Source: a virus
Virus record (IMG/VR): IMGVR_UViG_3300020202_000146
Coordinates: 1 to 40,777 of that record
DNA length: 40,777 nucleotides
Direction: 5' to 3' (one strand)
This document shows positions 21,518-28,537 of the stretch, piece after piece (within the stretch, counting starts at the first letter, position 1; the number at the start of each line of letters is the position of its first letter). The position numbers and the translations under genes are program-made. The notes below the pieces were generated by a model. It did not search any database. It saw nothing but the letters and a program-made list of their open reading frames with translations, and was not told the DNA's origin.

Positions 21518-23551
21518 TTGCCCCGAGCAAAGAAGAAAGAGATCTACAACGAAGAGGAGGAAGAACTCACCCCTGAGCGTAGGGTTCAACGACTCAAGGA
21601 CAACATTGCTCTCCAAGCGGTAAAGCAATTTGAATCCGGTTTGAAGTACAAGGAAAAGCGTATGGAGGTATGGCTTGAGATTGAGCGTACCTACAACGGC
21701 GAGAAAGACGCTTACCTTCCGGTGGGACGTTCCGATTACCCCTTACCAACCCTCTCTGGGTATGTTGATACCCTCCATTCAAAGATTGATGACGAACCGG
21801 TAATTGAGTACGAGCACCAGACGCTAGCAGACAAGAAACGAGCAAAGAAGATGACATCAGCTTGGCGGTACTACGCTGGTCCCGAGAAGGCTAACTGGGC
21901 AGCGGAGGATCGAGCTGGTAAGAAAATGGCCATTATGACTGGCCGTGCTATCTACATCACCTACTGTGAATCTGATCCTGAGTTTGCACACTACTTTGAG
22001 CTCATTGACTCATACGACTACGTAGCCGAAGCACTGGCAGGTGGCGACATTTCTAAGCACCGTTGTGGTTTCTATGACAACATCTTCCGCTCCAAGTGGG
22101 AGCTGGAGGGTGCGACCCACTATGATCAAGAGCAAGTGAAGAAGCTGGTAGCTGCCTGTTCAGACAAGGATGCCAAGCGCAATACGCTCTTGCATCGCCA
22201 GAAGATCAACCGGTTAGTCTCAGTCGGTTTGAGCCCAGAAAGCTACTCGGATTACACGGGGGACAGCCTCTACCGACTTACCCAGGGGTTTACCACCTAC
22301 GAAGGCAAGATGTACTGGATCGTCATGGATATGGCCACCGGCGTCTGGGTGAAGTGCGACGAGATCAAAGAGGTTTTCAAATCCGGCCGTCATCCGTTTG
22401 TCTCCTGGGCGACCCACTACGACAAGTTTAATTTCTGGTCTAAATCACCGGCGGAAGATGTAATGCCGGTTGCTCGAGCAATCCGTGATCTCTTCGACGA
22501 GGGTATGTACAACGTGAAGAAGCGTAACTCAGGTCAACGGGCGTATGACCCTGAGGTATTTGATGAACCGGAGCTCCTAGAGTGGCGACCTGATGGATTG
22601 GTGCCAGCTAACGTTATGCCTGGCAAATCGGTATCCTCAGGAGTCTACGAGTTCAAGACTGAGGACAATACCGCCATCATCGTTAACCTCATTAATTTCG
22701 CCGACAACTTCACCGGACAAAAGACCGGAATTACTGCTGGAGCCCAAGGGCAATCCGACAAAGACGTGAAGGTGGGTGTCTACTATGGTGACTTGCAGCA
22801 GGTTGCTGATCGTATTGGCTTAACCAACAAGTACTACGTTGATATGTGGCGCCAGGCTGGCGACCTTTTTGCCTGGGGGATCTGGGAGCATTTCCCATCC
22901 AAACTCATGATCAAGGTAGTTGGTGAGCATGGTGTTGATTGGGAGGAGCTCAAGAAAGAAGATACCGACCCGGATTTTGCGGTAATCCCGAAATCGGGTA
23001 AGGCAGAGCTTGAGGCTAATGAGTTCAAGAAACGCCAGCGTATTGAGTCTCTTACCAGCGTATTGATGGACCCACGGTTTGCGGCGTTCATTAACCCGGT
23101 CATGGCTATCCAACAGAAATTACGAGCTGGTGAATGGGACGAAGAGGATATACGGGCGCTCATGGATACTTCGACTATTGGTGATGAGGATTCACTCATA
23201 AACGCATCTCAGGCCATTGAAAACATCCTCGAGGGTATTGAGCCACGTATCTACCGTAAGGCATCCGTTGCGTTCCTCAAGAAGATCAAAGACTTTATGG
23301 ATACCCAGGAGCTTGACATTAAGACTGAGCGGAGGTTCCTTGAGTACTTTGAGGTAATGGCTCCTATCGTTGCTGAGAATATGGCCCGTAAAGCGGCATT
23401 GGGTGGCCCACAGGTAATGGCACCTCCAGGTATGCAACCGGGGATGCAGCCATCCCAGCCACCTGTTCCTGGTACTCCCGCAGGTACCGCCTCAATGAGC
23501 CAGGATACAACTTCAATGATGCAGGGTAACCAACCAATTCAAACCGTATGA
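21518..23551 (+). CDS. Portal protein, 677 aa (TTG start)
   Basis: Position directly after terminase, the length, and the sequence (an N-terminal helical region, then RTYNGEKDAYLPVGRSDYPLPTL, then TGRAIYITYCESDP and the SPAEDVMPVARAIRDLFDE wing/stem helix) fit the portal of P22/T7-like podoviruses. It forms the dodecameric DNA channel. The C-terminal 60 residues are Met/Pro/Gln-rich, likely a flexible barrel end inside the head. TTG 21518 gives MPRAKKKE; no Shine-Dalgarno is visible. It overlaps the next gene by 4 bases. Confidence 0.82.
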   Translation: MPRAKKKEIYNEEEEELTPERRVQRLKDNIALQAVKQFESGLKYKEKRMEVWLEIERTYNGEKDAYLPVGRSDYPLPTLSGYVDTLHSKIDDEPVIEYEHQTLADKKRAKKMTSAWRYYAGPEKANWAAEDRAGKKMAIMTGRAIYITYCESDPEFAHYFELIDSYDYVAEALAGGDISKHRCGFYDNIFRSKWELEGATHYDQEQVKKLVAACSDKDAKRNTLLHRQKINRLVSVGLSPESYSDYTGDSLYRLTQGFTTYEGKMYWIVMDMATGVWVKCDEIKEVFKSGRHPFVSWATHYDKFNFWSKSPAEDVMPVARAIRDLFDEGMYNVKKRNSGQRAYDPEVFDEPELLEWRPDGLVPANVMPGKSVSSGVYEFKTEDNTAIIVNLINFADNFTGQKTGITAGAQGQSDKDVKVGVYYGDLQQVADRIGLTNKYYVDMWRQAGDLFAWGIWEHFPSKLMIKVVGEHGVDWEELKKEDTDPDFAVIPKSGKAELEANEFKKRQRIESLTSVLMDPRFAAFINPVMAIQQKLRAGEWDEEDIRALMDTSTIGDEDSLINASQAIENILEGIEPRIYRKASVAFLKKIKDFMDTQELDIKTERRFLEYFEVMAPIVAENMARKAALGGPQVMAPPGMQPGMQPSQPPVPGTPAGTASMSQDTTSMMQGNQPIQTV

Positions 23552-23910
23552 CCGACATACAACAACTACGTGACCGTATAGATGGGAATGATCCCGTAGA
23601 GGCGGAACGTCTTAGAAATCTCGAAAAGACTCTTAAACGGGCACAGCTCGTTAAAAACTTTGGCGAGCACCCAGCATTGCTTGAGCTTCGCCATACTCTT
23701 GCTAGTCGAATAGATGACTGTAACCAGCTCATTATCGCTACAGCCCAGGATATTCCTGATAACCAAAATGATCTCCTTCGGTATGCGGTAGCACAGAACG
23801 CAGTTGCCACCCGGAAGGCTTGCTACCAGTGGTTCTTGAACCTCTTTACGGTGGCTGAACATCGAGCTGAGGTTATCAACAATCGTTTAGGCGGACGGAA
23901 AAAGAAATAG
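23548..23910 (+). CDS. Helical head-associated protein, 120 aa
   Basis: All-helical, charged, with a basic C-terminus (RLGGRKKK). It overlaps the portal gene (ATGA) and precedes the scaffold, so a head-assembly accessory is plausible. No family recognised. Confidence 0.45.
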   Translation: MTDIQQLRDRIDGNDPVEAERLRNLEKTLKRAQLVKNFGEHPALLELRHTLASRIDDCNQLIIATAQDIPDNQNDLLRYAVAQNAVATRKACYQWFLNLFTVAEHRAEVINNRLGGRKKK

Positions 23911-23926
23911 GTGGTGAAATTAACAT

Positions 23927-24070
23927 ATGGCTAAATCTAAAAAAGCATCGACTGAGGAAGTATCAGTCGAGTACGAAGGTGGAGCGGTCCGCACCTATAC
24001 TGGACCTGATGCGTTAGAGAAGGCAGAGGAGTTTGTATCAAAGTCTCCGAGCACTCGGAAGATTTTGTAG
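23927..24070 (+). CDS. Small protein, 47 aa
   Basis: A basic N-terminus (AKSKKAS), a short strand pair (SVEYEGGAVRTYTG) and a helix (ALEKAEEFVSKS). This small beta-beta-alpha layout is frequent in phage accessory proteins. It ends just before the structured region at 24075. Role unknown. Confidence 0.45.
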   Translation: MAKSKKASTEEVSVEYEGGAVRTYTGPDALEKAEEFVSKSPSTRKIL

Positions 24071-24074
24071 TTCG

Positions 24075-24183
24075 TTCGACATCAAAAGTGTAACAAAAGC
24101 CCTTCAGGGGCTCTCTCTTGAGAGCTTGTTCCTCAAGCCCTTTCGATGAGGTTGGTTACGTTACACTTTCCACCCACATCGAA
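24075..24183 (+). ncRNA. Structured RNA or operon-end element
   Basis: Closing pair TTCGA/TCGAA (24075-24079/24179-24183), then a perfect 10-bp stem (24085-24094 with 24160-24169). Inside are AGCCC-TTCAG-GGGCT (24098-24112), which competes with GCTCTC-TCTT-GAGAGC (24110-24125), and GCTTG-TTCCT-CAAGC. The terminator follows 10 bases later. It may protect the 3' end of the packaging transcript or be a separate small RNA; no promoter is seen. Confidence 0.5.
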
Positions 24184-24193
24184 CCCAAGGGAG

Positions 24194-24222
24194 AGCCGCT
24201 GAAAAGCGGCTTTCTGCTTTCT
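24194..24222 (+). terminator. Intrinsic terminator after the portal operon
   Basis: AGCCGCT, GAAA tetraloop, AGCGGCT (24194-24211), then TTCTGCTTTCT. It separates the packaging genes from the highly expressed scaffold/coat genes. Confidence 0.75.
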
Positions 24223-24372
24223 GGCCAGCACCCCGACCAGATGTGGACAGCAGCCCGCACAAAAGCTGTTGTGGCCTAGCCACTCTGTAGAGTTGCTACC
24301 TACTAACCAAGTAGCTCGGAACGTAAGGTCCTCTCAGTTTGCGAGTACCCTACACCCGTTCTATTCGCACGT
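24223..24372 (+). other. Hairpin-rich leader of the scaffold/coat genes
   Basis: No gene in this 150-base stretch. Hairpins ACAGC/GCTGT, GTGGC-CTA-GCCAC, ACTCT/AGAGT and GCTAC/GTAGC stand in a row. A promoter is expected here, since a terminator precedes and the coat gene follows, but I find no convincing -35/-10 pair. Confidence 0.45.
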
Positions 24373-25395
24373 ATGAAGGCAGGAAACACGCCTACCGATG
24401 ATCCACGGTTTCCCGATGAGGAAACCAAGAAGATCGTTGAGCAGATGAAGGCGGAAGGTCAGGAAGCACCCGTGTCCGAGGAACCAAAACCAGAGGAACC
24501 CAAAGAGGAACCGAAGGAAAAGGAACCAGAGAAACCGGAAGAACCTGAACAGAAGCCGGAATCTGAGGAACCCGAACCTGTAAAGGTGGAGGAACCTAAG
24601 GGCGAAGAAGGTAAAAAGGTTGAGGAAAAGCCCAAGAAGCGGGAAGTACTCATACCGATTACCAAGGTTAAGCAGAATGAAAAGATTCTGCGAGACGAAA
24701 GCGAGAAGAAGTTGCAGGAAAAAGATAGAGAAATCTCGGACCTTAAAAACAAGATCGCAACCCTAGAGAGTGGATCATCCGGCGACCAGGTAGACAAAAT
24801 CTCCAAAATCGCTACCGATGTTGCATCTCGACATGATGCCTCTCCTGAACTTGTAAGCGATATTCTCAAATCCGCAGCCGAACTCCAGCAGCAGGGAACT
24901 ACCTTGCCTAAGGAAGTTTTGGATCAACTTGAAGCTGTCAAAGCCATTAAGGCAGAGATGGATGAGAGGAAGCGTGCTGATGAGATTGTCGCTCACTTTG
25001 ACGATGAATTCGCTACCGAATTTACCAGCCAGAGTGAATCGGCGAGGGTCATGACTGAAGAAATTCGGTCATCCGGCCTCACGATGAAAGAGTTTAAGGA
25101 ACGTCTCCAGAACAAAGTTCTTGGAGAAGGTGGAGAGAAGTATGAGCGACTTTCTCTCACTGAGGCATACCAGCTTCTGAAAGCGGAGCTGCTGCCGAAG
25201 AAGTCAAAGTCAGCTGATGCAAGTCGAGGACGAACCACTACCGGGAAAACCGAGACCGATAACCCACGATCTATCGATGACTATTCTCCGGAAGAAATTG
25301 CGGAGATGTCCGATGAAGAGTTTGAACGCCTGAGCACTGCGCTAGGCAAGAACTCAAAATCAAAGGTTATTCGACGGGGGCGACCTATTAACTAA
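24373..25395 (+). CDS. Scaffolding protein, 340 aa
   Basis: Directly upstream of the coat gene and of typical scaffold composition. The first 110 residues are a Glu/Pro/Lys repeat region (EEPKPEEPKEEP-like units). A coiled coil (about 108-135) and a helical region to about 280 follow. A basic C-terminal end (KSKVIRRGRPIN) probably binds the coat protein. It would guide procapsid assembly inside the cell and then leave or be cut. No protease gene dedicated to the head is visible. Confidence 0.68.
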   Translation: MKAGNTPTDDPRFPDEETKKIVEQMKAEGQEAPVSEEPKPEEPKEEPKEKEPEKPEEPEQKPESEEPEPVKVEEPKGEEGKKVEEKPKKREVLIPITKVKQNEKILRDESEKKLQEKDREISDLKNKIATLESGSSGDQVDKISKIATDVASRHDASPELVSDILKSAAELQQQGTTLPKEVLDQLEAVKAIKAEMDERKRADEIVAHFDDEFATEFTSQSESARVMTEEIRSSGLTMKEFKERLQNKVLGEGGEKYERLSLTEAYQLLKAELLPKKSKSADASRGRTTTGKTETDNPRSIDDYSPEEIAEMSDEEFERLSTALGKNSKSKVIRRGRPIN

Positions 25396-25430
25396 CCTCA
25401 CTCCTGGCTCACTGTGAGCTGGCAATGAGG
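25396..25430 (+). repeat. Hairpin between scaffold and coat genes
   Basis: CCTCA (25396-25400) pairs with TGAGG (25426-25430); inside, GCTCAC-T-GTGAGC (25407-25419) is palindromic. No T run. It may tune the level of coat relative to scaffold or mark an RNA cleavage site. Confidence 0.5.
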
Positions 25431-25440
25431 TTCCCGTACA

Positions 25441-26682
25441 GTGGCCAATAGTCTTTCTGCATCATTTGCAGAGTACTGGTCACGACGTATGCAGTTGCAG
25501 ATGAAGCGCTGGGCGGTTTACCGTGAAATCGCTTCATTTGAAGAGCAAGCTACGCTGAAGCACGGCGATGTGGTCCACCGACCATACCGCTCGAGCATCA
25601 AGCCTCAGAGCTATACTCGTGGTACTGCAGTTACGATTCGTGATCTTACAAACACGGATGAATCTTTGACGGTAGGTACCGCCAAGGTTGTTCCGTTCTA
25701 CGTTGATGACCTGGATGAACTCCAGTCACAATACAGTGAAGCCAATGGGTATGCTGATGATGCCTCCCAGGAACTCGTCAACTTTATTGATGGCGATGTG
25801 CTTGGCGAGTACGTCAATGCAACCTCAAAGGTAGACGATCAGGAGATCTCTTCTGGTACGTCTGGTAACGGCTTCACGCTCTCCGTGGCGAACGTCCAAA
25901 AGGTGTTCGTACAGGCGAAGCAGAAGCTGCGCAAGCAGCACGTGAAATTCCGAGAGGGTGAACTGTTCGCAGTTATCTCTCCTGAATTTGAGGCTGTCCT
26001 CCTGGACTACCTCGCCGGTAAGGATTCCGTTCTTGGTGACAAGATCGGGGTAGCCGGACACATTGGGCAGTACATGGGCTTTGATCTCTATGTATCCGAT
26101 TCAGTCGGATGGAGCGCAGAACTCTTGATTGCTACCCAGCCAACGGACGCCGATACGGTTACCATCAATGGTGTCGTATTTACGTTCAAAACGACCTTGG
26201 GCACGACTGCAGGTAATGTCCACTCGACAGCCAGCGCCGATGCCTCAGCAGAGAATCTCGCCAACGCCATCAATAACTCGGAAGGTCTTGCTGCTTCGGC
26301 AGTTGGTACCGACTACGTTGAATTGACGGCAGCGAACCGAGATTTGCTCTCTGGTTTCTCAGCTACCCATACTGCCTCAACCGATACCGTACTTGTACGT
26401 GCAGAAGGTTGGGCAACAGTCGTAGTCTCAGAAGCCCTTACCGCAGCTGCAGATGTGTGGACTGCCGCAAAGCAAATCCAGCACTGCTTATTCGGTAAGA
26501 AAGGTGCTACCGACCTGGTTATACAGGCGAAACCTAAGCTGGAGGTCAAAGAGGTACCCGACAAGCTTGGTAAGAACTTCTTGCCATACACCTTGTACGG
26601 TCTCAAGACCTTCACTGAAGGTGCTAAGAAGCTCGTCGATGTCCGTATCCGATCCGATAACTTTACTGCCTCTGCAAGCTAA
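25441..26682 (+). CDS. Major coat protein with inserted domain, 413 aa (GTG start)
   Basis: Placement after the scaffold and the N-terminal pattern (MQLQMKRWAVYREIASFEEQATLKHGDVVHRPY..) fit a HK97-fold coat protein of the P22-like podovirus type. Residues about 225-325 (DADTVTINGVVFTFKT...DASAENLANAIN) look like an added beta-rich domain of the kind seen in phage tail and head surface proteins. The fold resumes at KPKLEVKEVPDKLG. The insert probably projects from the capsid surface. GTG start with no Shine-Dalgarno, unusual for the most abundant virion protein. Confidence 0.75.
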   Translation: MANSLSASFAEYWSRRMQLQMKRWAVYREIASFEEQATLKHGDVVHRPYRSSIKPQSYTRGTAVTIRDLTNTDESLTVGTAKVVPFYVDDLDELQSQYSEANGYADDASQELVNFIDGDVLGEYVNATSKVDDQEISSGTSGNGFTLSVANVQKVFVQAKQKLRKQHVKFREGELFAVISPEFEAVLLDYLAGKDSVLGDKIGVAGHIGQYMGFDLYVSDSVGWSAELLIATQPTDADTVTINGVVFTFKTTLGTTAGNVHSTASADASAENLANAINNSEGLAASAVGTDYVELTAANRDLLSGFSATHTASTDTVLVRAEGWATVVVSEALTAAADVWTAAKQIQHCLFGKKGATDLVIQAKPKLEVKEVPDKLGKNFLPYTLYGLKTFTEGAKKLVDVRIRSDNFTASAS

Positions 26683-26697
26683 CGTGACTATCTAGGC

Positions 26698-26725
26698 TCC
26701 TAGGGGACTTCAAAACCCCCTAGGA
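26698..26725 (+). repeat. Strong hairpin after the coat gene
   Basis: TCCTAGGGG (26698-26706) and CCCCTAGGA (26717-26725), 9 bp perfect, with a 10-base loop and no T run. Possibly a partial terminator or 3'-end stabiliser of the coat mRNA. Confidence 0.6.
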
Positions 26726-26747
26726 CCTGGAAACACCACCACACACG

Positions 26748-27209
26748 ATGAAACAATCCATTGCGATTCTGGTCAGTGTGGTATCGCTTGCGGTCTCCTT
26801 GTACACCGGATTTATCGGTGGCCAGGAATTAGGCGGTACTGTAGAGAACTTCCCGACACGGTTTACCAACGGCTTGTACGCTGGTACGACTGATCAGTTC
26901 TCCATCAGTTCGACAGGTGCTATCTCAACGAGCGGCAACCTGGCGACCACGGGTATCGTCTCCTCAACCACGGGTTCATCGTCATTCGATGACCTCCTGG
27001 TATCAGGTGATGCAACCTTTGGTGCCTCAGCAGCATCTGGTGCAGGTGGCTTCGTAGCACAGTTCCTTTCGACTGGTACCACGTCTATCGATTTCGATAG
27101 CGGTACTGGTAAGGGGACCTGCTTCATAATGGTCAACAATGCTGGCACTCGAACATACGTTCGCATTGTCGGTACCACGTTGACTGCTAATACCACCTCA
27201 TGTCGGTAA
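26748..27209 (+). CDS. Signal-anchored surface protein, 153 aa
   Basis: An N-terminal hydrophobic segment (residues about 4-24, then GGQELGG) is followed by Ser/Thr/Gly-rich repeats (TGAISTSGNLATTGIVSSTTGSSSFDDLLVSG) and a small C-terminal beta domain with two Cys (GKGTCFIMVNNAGTRTYVRI). The middle resembles the blocks of the 783-aa fibre. Position suggests a virion decoration protein, the N-terminus suggests export. Which is right cannot be told from sequence. Confidence 0.45.
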   Translation: MKQSIAILVSVVSLAVSLYTGFIGGQELGGTVENFPTRFTNGLYAGTTDQFSISSTGAISTSGNLATTGIVSSTTGSSSFDDLLVSGDATFGASAASGAGGFVAQFLSTGTTSIDFDSGTGKGTCFIMVNNAGTRTYVRIVGTTLTANTTSCR

Positions 27210-27216
27210 TCCCTCC

Positions 27217-27262
27217 GGGGATTGCTCTGGTCCTCTCTCAGAGGGGATCGGGCACAATCCCC
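27217..27262 (+). repeat. Intergenic hairpin
   Basis: GGGGATTG (27217-27224) pairs with CAATCCCC (27255-27262), with an inner CCTCT-CTC-AGAGG hairpin. No T run. Competes with a short AATCCC/GGGATT hairpin just upstream. Confidence 0.55.
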
Positions 27263-27288
27263 AGGAGTAACAACATTAACTAATTATC

Positions 27289-27687
27289 ATGTCAGAGCAA
27301 TTAAAAAACGTAGTGATTGTGGCGCTTGTCGCATCGCTCGCCTTAGTTTGGTACTCCGGCCGTGAATCTTCAGAATTTGGTGCTGCTGGGGTGACCACCT
27401 TTACTGGTTCGAGCACCGGCGGTGAGGCATCAGTAACGACAACTGGCACCGAGATAGTTTCCCGGTCGGCTGGACGAACGTACCTCATCATTTGCAAGAC
27501 GAACTCAAGTAATACAGATCTTCGCCAGGTCACCCTTGCGGTAAATGCCTCACCTTCCCATGGCCGAGGCGTGATCCTTGATGGCCGTGTTCCGTGCTGG
27601 GAATCGAATGATCTCAACCTTGTTACTGGAGAGATCAATGGTGTAGCTTCTCCTTCTGCGGCCTCCGTGTCGTATATGCAGTGGTAA
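27289..27687 (+). CDS. Signal-anchored beta-domain protein, 132 aa
   Basis: An N-terminal membrane segment (about residues 8-22, VVIVALVASLALVWY) is followed by a beta domain with two Cys (RTYLIICKTNSS..., RVPCWESND). The core resembles the C-terminal part of the previous protein, so the two are probably related. Role unknown; surface or virion attachment is inferred. Confidence 0.45.
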   Translation: MSEQLKNVVIVALVASLALVWYSGRESSEFGAAGVTTFTGSSTGGEASVTTTGTEIVSRSAGRTYLIICKTNSSNTDLRQVTLAVNASPSHGRGVILDGRVPCWESNDLNLVTGEINGVASPSAASVSYMQW

Positions 27688-27697
27688 CTAACAACTC

Positions 27698-28537
27698 ATG
27701 CTTCAGATCCGCCCAGGCGAACAATTCCCGATCTCCAGACAACTGGCAGATCCACTCGATACTGCGACGTACTTCGTGCGGGCAGTCGCTCGATGGGCTG
27801 ATTCAGATGTTATTGTCCCGATTAACGGGGCAAACTTTCTCAACTTAACCTCCTACGGGAGCCAACGGTTTAAGGGGAATATGCACGTACCCGCTGACAA
27901 GAACGGCGGGTTAGGTTCGTATTTGGCCATAACCACTACGGTTTACGAGGACTCAGGCTATACAACTGTCTCTAGTACCTACTCCATCGAAGAGGTGGTG
28001 TACCTCGTGATGGATCGTCGTAACCCATTCCAAGGGGCAGGGGGTGGGGGAGTTACGGTTGATTACAAAAAGATCCGACAAATCGTGAAAGAGGAGCAAC
28101 CAGCTCCTATGGGTATGCCGGAGTTTGATCTCCAACCTACACTTGAGGCCATCGCATCGGTTAAAGATCTCGTTGCTAGCATCAAGTTCCCCGAACCGGG
28201 AAAGGTTGATCTTAAACCGATTCTAGATCGTATTTCTCAAGCTGAGCGAGCACTGCACGTAACTATTAAAAGAATTCCTCAACCAGATTTTTCACCTATT
28301 GTAAAAGAACTCCAAGAGCAACGCAGTGTCATAGATGCCGGTGAGTATGCGGCAAAAATGGAAGCCTTATTTGATCGTATTAAACAGTTCCTGGGAAACG
28401 ATTTGGATGAGATTAACGAGAAATTTTCGAAGATTGAAGGATTCCTTAATAACCTAGACTACGTAAATCTCAAGAAGGTGGGGAAGATAGAGGATCATCA
28501 AAACGCACCAAACGATGAAGACGAACTTAGCAGCTAA
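27698..28537 (+). CDS. Virion-associated protein with coiled-coil tail, 279 aa
   Basis: No signal segment. The N-terminal 105 residues are beta-rich (QIRPGEQFPISRQLADPLD..), a Gly-rich linker (GAGGGGV) follows, and the rest is helical with heptad repeats (about 125-265). The shape resembles a stalk or baseplate-type adaptor for a fibre. It overlaps the 783-aa fibre gene by 23 bases, supporting joint function. Confidence 0.45.
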   Translation: MLQIRPGEQFPISRQLADPLDTATYFVRAVARWADSDVIVPINGANFLNLTSYGSQRFKGNMHVPADKNGGLGSYLAITTTVYEDSGYTTVSSTYSIEEVVYLVMDRRNPFQGAGGGGVTVDYKKIRQIVKEEQPAPMGMPEFDLQPTLEAIASVKDLVASIKFPEPGKVDLKPILDRISQAERALHVTIKRIPQPDFSPIVKELQEQRSVIDAGEYAAKMEALFDRIKQFLGNDLDEINEKFSKIEGFLNNLDYVNLKKVGKIEDHQNAPNDEDELSS

